In this document: positions 46,434-55,867 of the stretch, in pieces
How the letters are laid out: every line of letters begins with the position of its first letter
Position numbering within the stretch: the stretch's first letter is position 1
Assembly (NCBI RefSeq): GCF_900451195.1
Contig: NZ_UGHR01000001.1
Span: 1,550,001 to 1,614,000, forward strand
Direction: 5' to 3'
Source: Iodobacter fluviatilis
GTDB taxonomy: Bacteria > Pseudomonadota > Gammaproteobacteria > Burkholderiales > Chitinibacteraceae
Length of the DNA stretch: 64,000 bases
Notes under the pieces: generated by a model
Told to the model about the DNA's origin: nothing
Seen by the model: the letters and a program-made list of their open reading frames with translations, nothing else
Database searches by the model: none
Made by a program: the position numbers and the translations under genes

Positions 46434-47441
46434 ATGGCTGCCGATTTAAGTGATGAAGGCGTGCGTAAAAGCGCACTGCTCCTGATGACATTAGGCGAAG
46501 ATGTTGCCGTTGAAGTCTTTAAATTTTTAGGTCCTAAGGAAGTGCAAAAACTGGGCTTTGCAGTGGCAGGAATGGATGCAGTGAAGCGTGAAGAAATTGA
46601 CGTGGTGCTGGGTGATTTTATTGCATCCACGCAAAACCGCGCCAATTTAGGCGCTGCTGATGAGTATATTCGCTCTGTATTAACCAAGGCGCTGGGTACA
46701 GATAAAGCTGCAAATTTGCTCGATCGTATTTTGCAGGGTAATGATAATAATGGTATTGAATCCCTTAAATGGATGGATTCCTCTGCCGTTGCGGAGCTGA
46801 TTAAAAACGAGCATCCACAAATTATCGCCACAATCTTGGTGCATTTGGAATCCGATCAGTCGTCTGAAATTTTGAGTTATTTTGTAGAGCGGCAAAGAAA
46901 TGATGTATTGCTGCGGATTGCCACGCTGGAAGGCGTGCAGCCTGTTGCACTTAAAGAGTTGAATGATGTGCTGACCCAATTGATGTCTGGCTCCGATAAG
47001 CTGAAAAAGAGCGCTATGGGTGGCGTGCAAATGGCGGCTGATATTCTCAACTTTATGGGCGGTGTGGTTGAAGCCTCAGCCATTGCGAGTGTTCGTGATT
47101 ACGACCCGGAGCTGGCGCAAAAAATTCAGGACAAAATGTTTACCTTTGACAATATTTTGGATATTGACGATCGTGGTATTCAGCTATTAATGCGTGAAAT
47201 TCAATCTGATTCCTTGGTTATTTCGCTCAAGGGCACCAGCCAGGCGCTCAAGGAAAAGATTTTCAAAAATATGTCTTCACGGGCTGCGGAAATGTTGCGC
47301 GATGATCTGGAAGCGCGCGGGCCGGTTAAGTTGTCAGAAGTTGAAGCAGAGCAAAAAGAAATCCTTAAAATCGTTCGCCGCTTGGCAGATGAGGGCCAGA
47401 TTGTGCTGGGCGGTAAGGGTGATGAAGGGTTAGTTGAATAA
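46434..47441 (+). CDS. fliG: Flagellar motor switch protein FliG
   Basis: 335 residues; with FliM and FliN it forms the C ring and directly interacts with the stator. N-terminal domain (FliF binding), the EHPQ motif in NEHPQIIATILVHL, and the C-terminal torque helix VLGGDLEARGPVKLSEVEAEQKEI-like region, seen as RDDLEARGPVKLSEVE, with the charged residues used for torque. Length normal. Ends 144 bp before fliH. Confidence 0.96.
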   Translation: MAADLSDEGVRKSALLLMTLGEDVAVEVFKFLGPKEVQKLGFAVAGMDAVKREEIDVVLGDFIASTQNRANLGAADEYIRSVLTKALGTDKAANLLDRILQGNDNNGIESLKWMDSSAVAELIKNEHPQIIATILVHLESDQSSEILSYFVERQRNDVLLRIATLEGVQPVALKELNDVLTQLMSGSDKLKKSAMGGVQMAADILNFMGGVVEASAIASVRDYDPELAQKIQDKMFTFDNILDIDDRGIQLLMREIQSDSLVISLKGTSQALKEKIFKNMSSRAAEMLRDDLEARGPVKLSEVEAEQKEILKIVRRLADEGQIVLGGKGDEGLVE

Positions 47442-47585
47442 TGGTCTTATCAAAAAGCCGCATTGCTCTGTCAGTGCGGTGCTGCATACTCAGAATATCT
47501 GCTTACCTGTTGAATTTTTGCCGCGTCGATTTTTTAAAAGCTTGCCTTGTCTTGCCAGGGTATTGCGCTGTTTCGGGGCGTCTAG

Positions 47586-48551
47586 ATGAGTAATCCGCGC
47601 GTGATTCCACGCGAGCAATTAAGCGCATGGGAAAAATGGGAGCTCGCTTCTCTGAATGAGGCTGAGGCAGAAGCCGCTGCTTTAGAGGAAGAGGTGGCTG
47701 AGCCTGTGCCAGAAGAAGTGGAGGTACCCGAAGAAGAGGTGTTTTCCGAAGAGGAGCAAGATTTAGAGCCGCTTCCCACTGAGCCGGTTGATGTGCCTGA
47801 TGCCGATGTTTCTTTTCCTACCGCAGAAGAGATAGAAGCGATTGCTCAGCGCGCCCAAAGTGAAGGCTTTGAGGCGGGTCTTGAGGCCGGGCGTTTAGTG
47901 GCGGAAGACGAAGCAAATCGTTTGCGCTCGGTTTTGGCAAGTGTTGAAAGCACTTTGCAAAAGGCAGAAGCGGCACTGTCAAATGAAGTGCTTGATCTGG
48001 CCGTGGTCATTGCCCGGCAAATGGTGAGGGACGAGCTGAATCATTCGCCAGAGCGTTTGTTGCCTATTTTGCGCGAAGCATTAGCTAGCTTGCCGGCTGC
48101 GCGTTCTCCATCGCGTGTGTTTCTGAATCCAGATGATCTTATTGCGGTTGAGGGTATGCTGGGAGGCGATTTGCCTAGCGACACTTGGCGTTTATTGCCT
48201 GATAAGCAGCTGGAAACGGGGGGCTGCCGGATAGAAACCCCTGATTCTGCGGTTGATTTATCCCTGCCTGTCCGCTGGCAAAATATTCTGCGAGTCTTAG
48301 GGCGTGGTGACAGAGCCGATCTTGGCTGGGCCGAGCAGCCTGCTGAGCCTGCGCTTGCCGTTGAAAAAGATCAGCCCATAGGATTGCCTGTTTCCGAAGC
48401 TGCACCAGAGACTACCGCTCCTTCGCAATTGGATAATCAGCCCGCTATCGTTCCTGATGAAGAATCTGATGCTTCTTCAGAGGGACTTTTAGCAGAGGAT
48501 TCTGATCCGGCAGAGGAAGAGCCCGCCAGTGAATCCGAACAACATGACTGA
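47586..48551 (+). CDS. fliH: Flagellar export regulator FliH with acidic extensions
   Basis: 321 residues, longer than typical FliH (about 230). FliH binds FliI and controls its ATPase and delivery to the export gate. The conserved core (about 85-240, [20 protein letters not shown] with GxxxG heptads, then [27 protein letters not shown]) lies between an acidic N-terminus ([18 protein letters not shown]) and an acidic Ser/Glu-rich C-terminal tail of about 70 residues. The tail is the odd part; most homologues stop before it. Overlaps the start of fliI. Confidence 0.85.
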   Translation: MSNPRVIPREQLSAWEKWELASLNEAEAEAAALEEEVAEPVPEEVEVPEEEVFSEEEQDLEPLPTEPVDVPDADVSFPTAEEIEAIAQRAQSEGFEAGLEAGRLVAEDEANRLRSVLASVESTLQKAEAALSNEVLDLAVVIARQMVRDELNHSPERLLPILREALASLPAARSPSRVFLNPDDLIAVEGMLGGDLPSDTWRLLPDKQLETGGCRIETPDSAVDLSLPVRWQNILRVLGRGDRADLGWAEQPAEPALAVEKDQPIGLPVSEAAPETTAPSQLDNQPAIVPDEESDASSEGLLAEDSDPAEEEPASESEQHD

Positions 48552-49941
48552 AGCCTTGCAGGGGTGCAGCCAGTATCTGGCCGATTGCAAAGACGCGGTG
48601 CGCTGGATGCGCCCGTGGCTGCCACGCGGGCGCTTGGTCAGAGTGTCGGGTTTGGTGCTTGAGGCTGTGGGCTTGCGGCTGGCTATTGGCTCGTCTTGTG
48701 ATGTGATGACGCCCAGCGGCGCTTCGGTTGAGGCTGTGGTGGTCGGCTTTAATGAAGACCGCTTGTTTTTGATGCCGATTGCTGAAATTTATGGCGTAGA
48801 GCCTGGCGCGCAGGTTGTGCCGCATGAGGATGTAGAAGCGTGGGTGCCCGATTATGGTCATCCGCGTCCGCCACAACGCCGTTTAGAAGATCATGGCCGC
48901 CAGATGCCTGTAGGTTGGGGCTTACTTGGCCGGGTTTTAGATGGCTTAGGTAGGCCGCTTGATGGCAAGGGGCGGGTCGAGCATGACGACTATATGCCGC
49001 TGTTTGCCCGCCCTTACAACCCGATGACACGTGAGCCAGTCCGGCATGTGATGGATGTGGGTGTGCGTGCGATTAATGCCATGCTGACGGTAGGGCGAGG
49101 CCAGCGTCTGGGCTTATTTGCGGGCTCAGGTGTGGGTAAATCGGTGCTGCTGGGCATGATGGCGCGCTATACCACGGCCGATGTAGTGGTGGTGGGCCTG
49201 ATTGGCGAGCGTGGGCGAGAAGTGAAAGATTTTATTGAAAATATCCTGGGTGACGAAGGCTTGCAGCGCTCGGTTGTGGTGGCCGCGCCTGCAGATACGC
49301 CGCCCTTGCTGCGTTTGTATGGCGCAGCCTATGCTACTTCAATTGCCGAATATTTTAGGAATCAGGGCAAGCATGTGCTGCTGATTATGGATTCCCTGAC
49401 CCGCTATGCCATGGCTCAGCGTGAAATTGCCCTAGCCGTGGGCGAGCCGCCTGCTACGAAAGGCTATCCGGCTTCGGTCTTTGCCCGCTTGCCCCAATTG
49501 GTAGAGCGTGCGGGTAATGCTGAAGAGGGCGGCGGCTCAATTACTGCGTTTTATACCGTTTTATCTGAAGGCGACGATCAGCAAGACCCGATTGCTGATA
49601 ATGCCCGTGCGATTCTGGATGGCCACTTTGTGCTGAGCCGCCAGCTGGCCGAGGCGGGGCATTATCCGGCGATTGATATTGAAGCTTCGATTAGCCGTGT
49701 GATGAACGATATTATTTCGCCCGAAGAATTCACCGTGGTTCGCCGCTTTAAATATCTTTATTCCCGCTATCAGCGCAGCCGGGATTTGATCAGTGTGGGT
49801 GCTTATGTGCCGGGCTCTGATCCTGTTTTGGATGAAGCCATCCGGCGTAATCCCGGCTTTGAAGCCTTTTTACAGCAGGGTATTGGCGAGTGCGAACGCT
49901 ATGATGGGGCTAGAATGAAGCTTTATCAGCTCTTGATGTAA
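48544..49941 (+). CDS. fliI: Flagellar export ATPase FliI
   Basis: About 465 residues from ATG 48544; GTG 48529 with GAGGA upstream is an equally possible start. FliI is the hexameric ATPase of the flagellar type III export gate. Walker A is [13 protein letters not shown], Walker [19 protein letters not shown], and the family motif [23 protein letters not shown] is complete. It overlaps fliH by 8 (or 23) bp, implying coupled translation. Confidence 0.95.
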   Translation: MTEALQGCSQYLADCKDAVRWMRPWLPRGRLVRVSGLVLEAVGLRLAIGSSCDVMTPSGASVEAVVVGFNEDRLFLMPIAEIYGVEPGAQVVPHEDVEAWVPDYGHPRPPQRRLEDHGRQMPVGWGLLGRVLDGLGRPLDGKGRVEHDDYMPLFARPYNPMTREPVRHVMDVGVRAINAMLTVGRGQRLGLFAGSGVGKSVLLGMMARYTTADVVVVGLIGERGREVKDFIENILGDEGLQRSVVVAAPADTPPLLRLYGAAYATSIAEYFRNQGKHVLLIMDSLTRYAMAQREIALAVGEPPATKGYPASVFARLPQLVERAGNAEEGGGSITAFYTVLSEGDDQQDPIADNARAILDGHFVLSRQLAEAGHYPAIDIEASISRVMNDIISPEEFTVVRRFKYLYSRYQRSRDLISVGAYVPGSDPVLDEAIRRNPGFEAFLQQGIGECERYDGARMKLYQLLM

Positions 49942-49951
49942 TCAGCAGGGA

Positions 49952-50392
49952 ATGAGTGCAGTGGCCAAGTTTCGTTTTGCCTTTTTACTTGAGCTTGCCA
50001 TCGATGCAAGAGAAGACGCTGCAAGGCTTATGCAGGCATCTCAGGCCAATTGGCTGAGTGCTCAGGGTAAGCTGGAGCAGGTCGATCAGTACCGAGTGGA
50101 GTATCGTGCCCGTTTGCTGGGCAGCGGTCAGGGCGGTATGAGTATTATTCAGTGGCGAGATTTTCAGCTGTTTCTGGCTAAACTTGATGATGTTGCATTG
50201 TCGCAGCAGCTGGAAATTGAACGCTTAGCCAGCGTATACGAGGCGCGTCGTGATGCGTGGCTGGAATGTGAAAAAAAAGTAAAGGCTTTTGAGGCTTTAA
50301 AACAGCGGCATTTATCAGCTGAAATGCAAAAAGAATTGCGTAATGAGCAGCGTATTAATGATGAATTTAATACACGGCAGCGCCCCCGCTGA
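49952..50392 (+). CDS. fliJ: Flagellar export chaperone FliJ
   Basis: 146 residues forming one antiparallel coiled coil, the FliJ fold that sits on the FliI hexamer stalk and helps escort chaperones. The heptad-rich pattern (ARLMQASQANWLSAQGKLEQ; SQQLEIERLASVYEARRDAW) and the final charged tail are typical. Sequence conservation is low in this family; the call rests on position after fliI and the coiled-coil shape. Last gene of the operon. Confidence 0.85.
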   Translation: MSAVAKFRFAFLLELAIDAREDAARLMQASQANWLSAQGKLEQVDQYRVEYRARLLGSGQGGMSIIQWRDFQLFLAKLDDVALSQQLEIERLASVYEARRDAWLECEKKVKAFEALKQRHLSAEMQKELRNEQRINDEFNTRQRPR

Positions 50393-50731
50393 TTTTTCTG
50401 TGTTGATATCTTCTGCTTTATCCACGGATAAATCTTATCTGAGTAAGGATAAGATGTGGATAACTGTCTTAGTGTGCTGTTTTATAGGGTAAAAAAACAG
50501 TTGCCTTATTTTTAATCAATTTATAATGATCTCAAATGCATATCAGGATAAACGACTGGTTTTCTTGCGTATGGCATATTGGCCTTGCTGCTGGCATGTA
50601 TTGATTGCTAGGTCCCACACTGACATATTGAAAATTTATGTTAAAGATTCAATTCACCAGCCTCAGGATAAAAATGCATAGCCTGAAGTGGTGAATAGAA
50701 TCGGTTTAATAATTCTTACTTTGCCGGGTTG
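50393..50731. other. Intergenic region between fliJ and the UPF0114 gene
   Basis: About 340 bp with no gene. It contains the DnaA-arm hairpin near its start and a second imperfect hairpin at 50652-50696 (ATTCACCA/TGGTGAAT plus TCAGG/CCTGA) that may end the UPF0114 transcript. Confidence 0.5.
50418..50463. promoter_or_regulatory. Hairpin built from two DnaA-box arms after fliJ
   Basis: TTATCCAC (50418-50425) pairs with GTGGATAA (50456-50463), and inside it TCTTATC (50433-50439) with GATAAGA (50448-50454). The right arm is the exact complement of the DnaA box TTATCCACA (50455-50463 on the minus strand) and the left arm is TTATCCACG, one mismatch away. Could terminate the fli operon or bind DnaA. 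Confidence 0.4.
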
Positions 50732-51244
50732 TCAGTGTTTGGGGCTGCCTGCCGCAATTCTGTCCATCACGGCGAATAATACCCCTGAGATCACAAAGGT
50801 CAGATGAATACCGATTAACCATGCCAGCTCTGTGTGATCGGTTGATTTAATATTCATAAATGCTTTAAGCAAATCAATCGCTGAAATGGCCACAATTGAG
50901 CCTATTAATTTCAGTTTTAAATCTGCATAACTCACTTTTCCCATCCACGATGGCTTATCGACTGAGCTGTGGGCAATATCAAGCTTCGATATGAAATTCT
51001 CATACCCGCTGAAAATCACAATTAATAAAAGGTTGGCCACAAGGGTGACGTCTACCATGCCTAAGATAGCAATAATTAAATTGCCATCTCCATAAATCAG
51101 CGCATTAAACATACCAAATAGTTCTTTGATCATTTTGGCAAACAGGGCAAGCAGGCCCAGAATAAGCGCCAAATAAAAGGGCGCTAGCAGCCATCGGCTC
51201 TGAAAAATAATCCTTTCTAAAATATCTTCAACACGGTTTTGCAT
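50732..51244 (-). CDS. UPF0114 / YqhA family membrane protein
   Basis: 170 residues with three or four transmembrane helices (about 18-40, 60-80, 110-130, 140-160). RSRWLLAPFYLALILGLLALF near the N-terminus and IFSGYENFISKLD are the signature of the UPF0114/YqhA family (TIGR00645), of unknown function. RBS GGAGG lies just before the ATG. It is convergent with fliJ and divergent from gbsR. Confidence 0.88.
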   Translation of the reverse strand: MQNRVEDILERIIFQSRWLLAPFYLALILGLLALFAKMIKELFGMFNALIYGDGNLIIAILGMVDVTLVANLLLIVIFSGYENFISKLDIAHSSVDKPSWMGKVSYADLKLKLIGSIVAISAIDLLKAFMNIKSTDHTELAWLIGIHLTFVISGVLFAVMDRIAAGSPKH

Positions 51245-51441
51245 TTACTGCCTCCAAAATGAGGCTGTAATCATGGCGTCTCTTCGCAAGCAAATCAAGA
51301 TTTAAACAATGGTTTTCAGTAAGCCATCGCGCAGGCCGCTTGTACGCTGTGGGCCGGTATGACGGACGCCCAGAGATTATGCCATCAGCTTGCCTGCTCT
51401 AAGTGGGTAAGTTTGGTATTGCTTATAATCAAAGAAATTAC

Positions 51442-51464
51442 TATAATTTCAGTAATTACTGAAA
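51442..51464 (+). promoter_or_regulatory. -10 element overlapped by an 18-bp palindrome before gbsR
   Basis: TTTCAGTAATTACTGAAA (51447-51464) is a perfect 18-bp palindrome. It abuts TATAAT (51442-51447); TTGCTT at 51419-51424 could be the -35 with a 17-bp spacer. This is the expected layout for autorepression by the GbsR/MarR protein encoded 13 bp downstream. Confidence 0.6.
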
Positions 51465-51476
51465 ATTGGAACGATC

Positions 51477-52028
51477 ATGAACCTCTCGCCGATTAATGAG
51501 CGATTTGTTTTGCATTTTGGTGAAATGGGCAGCCGCTGGGGAGTGAATCGGACAGTGGGGCAAATGTATGCGCTGCTGTTTCTTTCGCCTAAGCCCTTGA
51601 ATTCCGATGAAATTGCCGAGCAACTTGGTTTTTCCCGCTCCAATGTCAGCATGGGAATGAAAGAGTTATTGTCTTGGAAGCTATGCAAATTAGTGCACAA
51701 GCCAGGCGACAGGCGTGATTATTTTGAAACGCCCAAAGATGTTTGGGAAATATTCCGTTCTTTAGTCGAGGAAAAGCGCAAGCGCGAAATCGAGCCCACG
51801 CTGACTTTGCTGCGCGATGCCCTAATGGACGAGGCCATGAGCGATGAAGACCGCCATGCCCAGCAACGTATGCGCGAAATGCATGAGCTGATTGAGCTGG
51901 CGACAGGCTGGTTTGATGAGGTGCAGCATCTTTCACCGGAAACCTTAGAAAACTTGATGCGCCTAGGTTCTAAGGTGCAAAAAGTATTGAGCTTTGCCGG
52001 AGCGTTACGGCCAGGAAACAGGGATTAA
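51477..52028 (+). CDS. GbsR/MarR-type transcriptional regulator
   Basis: 183 residues. The winged helix-turn-helix lies at about 40-100: GQMYALLFLSPKPLNSDEIAEQLGFSRSNVSMGMKEL. This HTH and the following KLVHKPGDRRDYFETPKD are typical of the GbsR subgroup (PF12802-like). It is 2 bp from cydP and so leads a cytochrome bd operon; regulation of that operon and of itself through the 18-bp palindrome is inferred. The signal is unknown. Confidence 0.85.
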   Translation: MNLSPINERFVLHFGEMGSRWGVNRTVGQMYALLFLSPKPLNSDEIAEQLGFSRSNVSMGMKELLSWKLCKLVHKPGDRRDYFETPKDVWEIFRSLVEEKRKREIEPTLTLLRDALMDEAMSDEDRHAQQRMREMHELIELATGWFDEVQHLSPETLENLMRLGSKVQKVLSFAGALRPGNRD

Positions 52029-52030
52029 CC

Positions 52031-52216
52031 ATGCGAATAAGCAAGCGTCTGCCTTTGTGGCAAGAAATCACCATTGTATTGCTGATTAAAATGGCCTTGT
52101 TATTTGTGATTTGGAAGTGCTTTTTTTCTCAGCCTGTTGCCCGTCATATGCTGGTGCCGCAATCCATGATGACAGAGCGGTTTACGAGCGCGGCCTCTGC
52201 TCCGGCTCAGCGTTAG
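52031..52216 (+). CDS. cydP: CydP-type putative small subunit of cytochrome bd oxidase
   Basis: A 61-residue single-pass protein: cytosolic KRLPLWQE, a membrane helix (about residues 12-31, ITIVLLIKMALLFVIWKCFF), then a short periplasmic tail. This matches the small CydP proteins found before cydA in Neisseriales and related bacteria. Begins 2 bp after gbsR; AGGAAACAGGG is upstream. Confidence 0.7.
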   Translation: MRISKRLPLWQEITIVLLIKMALLFVIWKCFFSQPVARHMLVPQSMMTERFTSAASAPAQR

Positions 52217-52340
52217 CTGCACGGATTTTCGGTATTGCCTGAAGGAGGTTTGCATCGGGTGACAGGGTGACAATTTCATGGCTTCGCCCGGGCGGGGCCT
52301 GTTTTCCAGAACCAAGTTAATCATTACACAGGACACTTTT

Positions 52341-53897
52341 ATGATTCCCGCTGCTGAAGTGGTGGAATTGTCGCGCATGCAATTTGGATTAACCGCGATG
52401 TTCCATTTTTTATTTGTGCCATTAACAATGGGCTTGTCATGGATATTGGTGATCTGTGAAGCCGCTTATGTCATGACTGGCAAAGAAATATATAAAGACA
52501 TGACCCGGTTCTGGGGAAAGTTATTTGGTATTAATTTTGCAATGGGGGTAACAACAGGCTTAACCCTTGAATTTCAATTTGGAACAAATTGGGCCTATTA
52601 CTCGCATTATGTGGGCGATATATTTGGCGTGCCCTTAGCGATTGAAGGCATGATGGCCTTCTTTTTGGAATCCACCTTTGTGGGTTTATTCTTTTTTGGC
52701 TGGGATAGGCTTTCAAAAGTACAACATCTGGGCGTCACTTTTTTAGTGGCGCTGGGGTCAAATATTTCGGCATTATGGATTTTGATTGCCAATGGCTGGA
52801 TGCAAAATCCGGTTGGAGCCGAATTTAATTACATTACCATGCGAATGGAATTAACCAGCCTTGCTGAGGTGTTTTTTAACCCCGTAGCGCAGGTTAAGTT
52901 TGTGCATACCGTAGCGGCGGGTTATGTAGCGGCTTCCATGTTTGTGCTGGGCGTATCAAGCTGGTATCTGCTCAAAGCAAGGGATACAGGTTTTGCACTG
53001 CGCTCTTTTGCTATTGCTTCAGCATTTGGCCTCGCTTCAATTTTATCTGTGATTGTTCTGGGTGATGAATCCGGTTACACCACAGGCGAAGTGCAGAAAG
53101 TTAAGTTGGCAGCAATGGAAGGGCAGTGGGATACGCAGCCTGCGCCTGCATCATTAACTTTATTTGGTATTCCTAATCAGAAAGAAGAGCGTGTTGATTT
53201 TGAGGTGAGCATTCCCTATGCACTGGGCTTAATTGCCACTCGCTCAACTACGGAAAAAGTAACCGGGATTAAAGATTTAAAAGTTGAATATGAGCAAAGA
53301 GTCAGAAATGGGATGTTGGCCTATGCAGCATTAACAAGGCTAAAGGCGGGGGACAAAACGGCTCATGATGCATTTGAGGCACATAAGGCGGATTTGGGCT
53401 ATGGCTTATTGCTGAAAAAATATACCAGCAATGTGGTGGATGCAACACCTGCGCAAATTAAAGCAGCAGCTGCAGATACGATTCCCAATGTTGCGCCTAT
53501 TTTCTGGTCTTTCCGCATTATGGTCGGGCTAGGAATGCTGTTCTTATTTATTTTTAGTATGTCATTTTATTTCCTGGCTAAAAGAAATCTTGCTCCGCAA
53601 CGCTGGCTATTACACCTAGCTGTATGGTCGATTCCACTGCCATGGGTGGCGATTGAAGCGGGCTGGCTGGTGGCAGAGTATGGCCGTCAGCCGTGGACCA
53701 TATCGGGCATTCTGCCCACCTTTATGTCGGCTTCTGCGCTGAGCAGCGGGCAATTACATTTCAGCATGATTGGCTTAACGCTGATGTATACCAGCCTGTT
53801 TGCGATTGAAATGTATCTGATGCTGAAATATATCCGTCTTGGGCCGGCCAGCCTGCATACAGGCCGCTATTTTGGTGAAAAAACTTCGCACGCTTAA
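52341..53897 (+). CDS. cydA: Cytochrome bd ubiquinol oxidase subunit I
   Basis: About 518 residues from ATG 52341 (AGGA upstream); an in-frame ATG at 52278 adds an unlikely 21 residues. CydA binds haems b558, b595 and d and oxidises quinol with oxygen at the inner membrane. Conserved His in MQFGLTAMFHFLFVP, the HTVAAGY segment, and WLVAEYGRQPW (the GWxxxEYGRQPW signature). The Q-loop (about 255-385, with a charged insert) is long, as in the E. coli type. Cotranscribed with cydB and cydX. Confidence 0.95.
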   Translation: MIPAAEVVELSRMQFGLTAMFHFLFVPLTMGLSWILVICEAAYVMTGKEIYKDMTRFWGKLFGINFAMGVTTGLTLEFQFGTNWAYYSHYVGDIFGVPLAIEGMMAFFLESTFVGLFFFGWDRLSKVQHLGVTFLVALGSNISALWILIANGWMQNPVGAEFNYITMRMELTSLAEVFFNPVAQVKFVHTVAAGYVAASMFVLGVSSWYLLKARDTGFALRSFAIASAFGLASILSVIVLGDESGYTTGEVQKVKLAAMEGQWDTQPAPASLTLFGIPNQKEERVDFEVSIPYALGLIATRSTTEKVTGIKDLKVEYEQRVRNGMLAYAALTRLKAGDKTAHDAFEAHKADLGYGLLLKKYTSNVVDATPAQIKAAAADTIPNVAPIFWSFRIMVGLGMLFLFIFSMSFYFLAKRNLAPQRWLLHLAVWSIPLPWVAIEAGWLVAEYGRQPWTISGILPTFMSASALSSGQLHFSMIGLTLMYTSLFAIEMYLMLKYIRLGPASLHTGRYFGEKTSHA

Positions 53898-53906
53898 GGA
53901 AAAATC

Positions 53907-55040
53907 ATGCTCGATTATGAAGTCTTGAAGTTGATTTGGTGGGGGCTGATGGTTTTTCTGCTCATTGGCTTTACCCTGACCGGTGGTTTTGATCTGGGTG
54001 TGGCTATTTTATTGCCTTTTGTCGGTAAAACAGATGATGAGCGCCGTCTGGTTATTAACTCGGTCGGGCCAACTTGGGAGGGGAATCAGGTTTGGCTGGT
54101 TACGGTGGGGGCTGCTTTATTTGCGGCATGGCCATTGCTCTATGCCGCTGCGTTTTCTGTCATGTATGTTGCGCTGATGTTTGTGCTGTTTGCCCTGTTT
54201 TTACGCCCGGTTGGTTTTGATTATCGCAGCAAGCTGGAAAACCCGCGCTGGCGTAGTGGCTGGGATTGGGCGCTGTTTGTGGGGAGTGTGGTGCCCACGC
54301 TGGTGTTTGGTGTGGCGATAGGCAATTTATTTATTGGCTTGCCATTTCAGTTTGACGATAGTTTGCGGGTGAGTTATTCAGGGCATTTTTATGATTTATT
54401 AAATCCATTCTCGCTCTATTGTGGTTTGGCTGCCATTGCCATGCTGATCTTGCACGGTGCCAGTTTCTTAACGGTGAAAACCCGGGATCAAGTGCAGGAA
54501 AGATCGAGAAAGGCAACCATCATTGCCGGTTGCGTTTTGGCTGTCCTGTTTGCTTTGGGTGGTGTATGGCTTAAAGAGCTGGATGCATGGCAGATTGTGA
54601 GGATGGGGGCTGCAGGCGATGTACTTAATCCACTGAATAAAACAGTGGCCATTGTAAAAGGGGCGTGGTTAAGCAACTTCAACCTTTATCCATCGGCCTG
54701 GCTGGTCCCGGCTGCAGGTGTGGCTGCTGCTTTGTTGGCGGCAGTGGCCAGCTGGCGGCATTCACCGCTGATTGCGTTTATTTTAAGTGGCACGGCCAGT
54801 GTGGCGGTGCTGTGCACCACAGCAATTGCTTTATTCCCGTTTATTCTGCCTTCTACATTAGATGCCGCATCCAGCCTGACTGTTTGGGATGCGGTATCTA
54901 GCCAGAAAACCCTAGGCGTGATGTTGGCTGTGGTAGTGATCTTTGTGCCCATTATTATGCTGTATACCGCATGGGTTTATCGGGTGATGCGCGGGCCGGT
55001 GTCTGTTCAGCGGTTGCAGGAAGATACTCACAGTTATTAA
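53907..55040 (+). CDS. cydB: Cytochrome bd ubiquinol oxidase subunit II
   Basis: 377 residues, eight or nine transmembrane helices. The N-terminal [17 protein letters not shown] and [20 protein letters not shown] are highly conserved in CydB. It completes the bd oxidase, which respires at low oxygen and resists nitric oxide and peroxide. Starts 9 bp after cydA with AAGGA. Confidence 0.95.
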   Translation: MLDYEVLKLIWWGLMVFLLIGFTLTGGFDLGVAILLPFVGKTDDERRLVINSVGPTWEGNQVWLVTVGAALFAAWPLLYAAAFSVMYVALMFVLFALFLRPVGFDYRSKLENPRWRSGWDWALFVGSVVPTLVFGVAIGNLFIGLPFQFDDSLRVSYSGHFYDLLNPFSLYCGLAAIAMLILHGASFLTVKTRDQVQERSRKATIIAGCVLAVLFALGGVWLKELDAWQIVRMGAAGDVLNPLNKTVAIVKGAWLSNFNLYPSAWLVPAAGVAAALLAAVASWRHSPLIAFILSGTASVAVLCTTAIALFPFILPSTLDAASSLTVWDAVSSQKTLGVMLAVVVIFVPIIMLYTAWVYRVMRGPVSVQRLQEDTHSY

Positions 55041-55135
55041 TTTATTTCAGTGCCATAAAGACGGGCCCGATGGCGGGCTTGCATTTATCGGAGCTTCTTT
55101 GTGGCTAAAGAAATCGGCGAGAAGGGGGTGTGCAA

Positions 55136-55282
55136 ATGTGGTATTTTTCCTGGATTTTAGGTGTAGGTCTGGCCTTGGCTTTTGGTCTGATCAATGTGAT
55201 GTGGTTTGAGAGTACGCATGCATTTGGGGGCGAAAAAGAAACAGAGGCACAGGAGCGCTTCGAAAAGTACGGCAAGAAATAG
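55136..55282 (+). CDS. cydX: Cytochrome bd small subunit CydX
   Basis: A 48-residue single-pass protein. It begins MWYFSWILGVGLALAFG, matching the CydX start (E. coli CydX: MWYFAWILG), and has one helix followed by a charged tail ending in KYGKK. GGGGGTG precedes the ATG at 55136. CydX is required for a stable, active bd oxidase in several species. Followed by a terminator. Confidence 0.92.
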   Translation: MWYFSWILGVGLALAFGLINVMWFESTHAFGGEKETEAQERFEKYGKK

Positions 55283-55335
55283 GCGATTGTTGTTTTCTTT
55301 GTTTTATGTCAAATAAATGTTGCAGAGAGATAAAT

Positions 55336-55361
55336 AAGCAGCCCATCCGTGGGCTGCTTTT
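55336..55361 (+). terminator. Rho-independent terminator after cydX
   Basis: AAGCAGCCCA (55336-55345) pairs with TGGGCTGCTT (55350-55359) around a TCCG loop; T residues follow. It ends the gbsR-cydPABX operon. Confidence 0.85.
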
Positions 55362-55364
55362 AAT

Positions 55365-55867
55365 TTGCGTATATTTGTTGCTTTGTAATTTTTTGTTGCA
55401 AGAGGCTGATTTTGGATTGTCAAGGTAGGGTGAAAGGTAACAAAAGGTAAGTTGCAGCCGGAATGATCCCGGCATTTGAGTTTTCTCAATACCTGTGTAA
55501 GGTGAATTCTGTAGATTTAAATGCGTAAAAATAAGTCATTAATCATGCGGTTTATTGATTATTTATTTGTTAAGCATTTGTTTTATGTTAATAAAATTGT
55601 CAGATTGTTTTAATTTAGGACATTATTTTTTTCATGTTCTTGCTATTTGCTAGCGCAAGTCATTTTTATACAAGGGCTTGTTTATCTTTTGATTGCCAAT
55701 TACTACCGCGCAGTGAATAATCCAGCTTGTTTGGTGATGTAAGGTGTATCGACTACGGTTACTTGCAAGGGGTATGACAACTTTGCCACCTCGCACTTCA
55801 AAACGGTTATTCAACGATTAAAGCTGCGCTTACACTCGTTGCTTGAGCAAGATAAAAAGGGGATGTT
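55365..55867. other. Intergenic region upstream of nagE
   Basis: About 500 bp, T-rich in the middle, with no gene or tRNA seen. It must contain the nagE promoter and a regulator site, but I could not point to one with confidence; GGGGATGTT just before the ATG is the ribosome site region. Confidence 0.5.
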
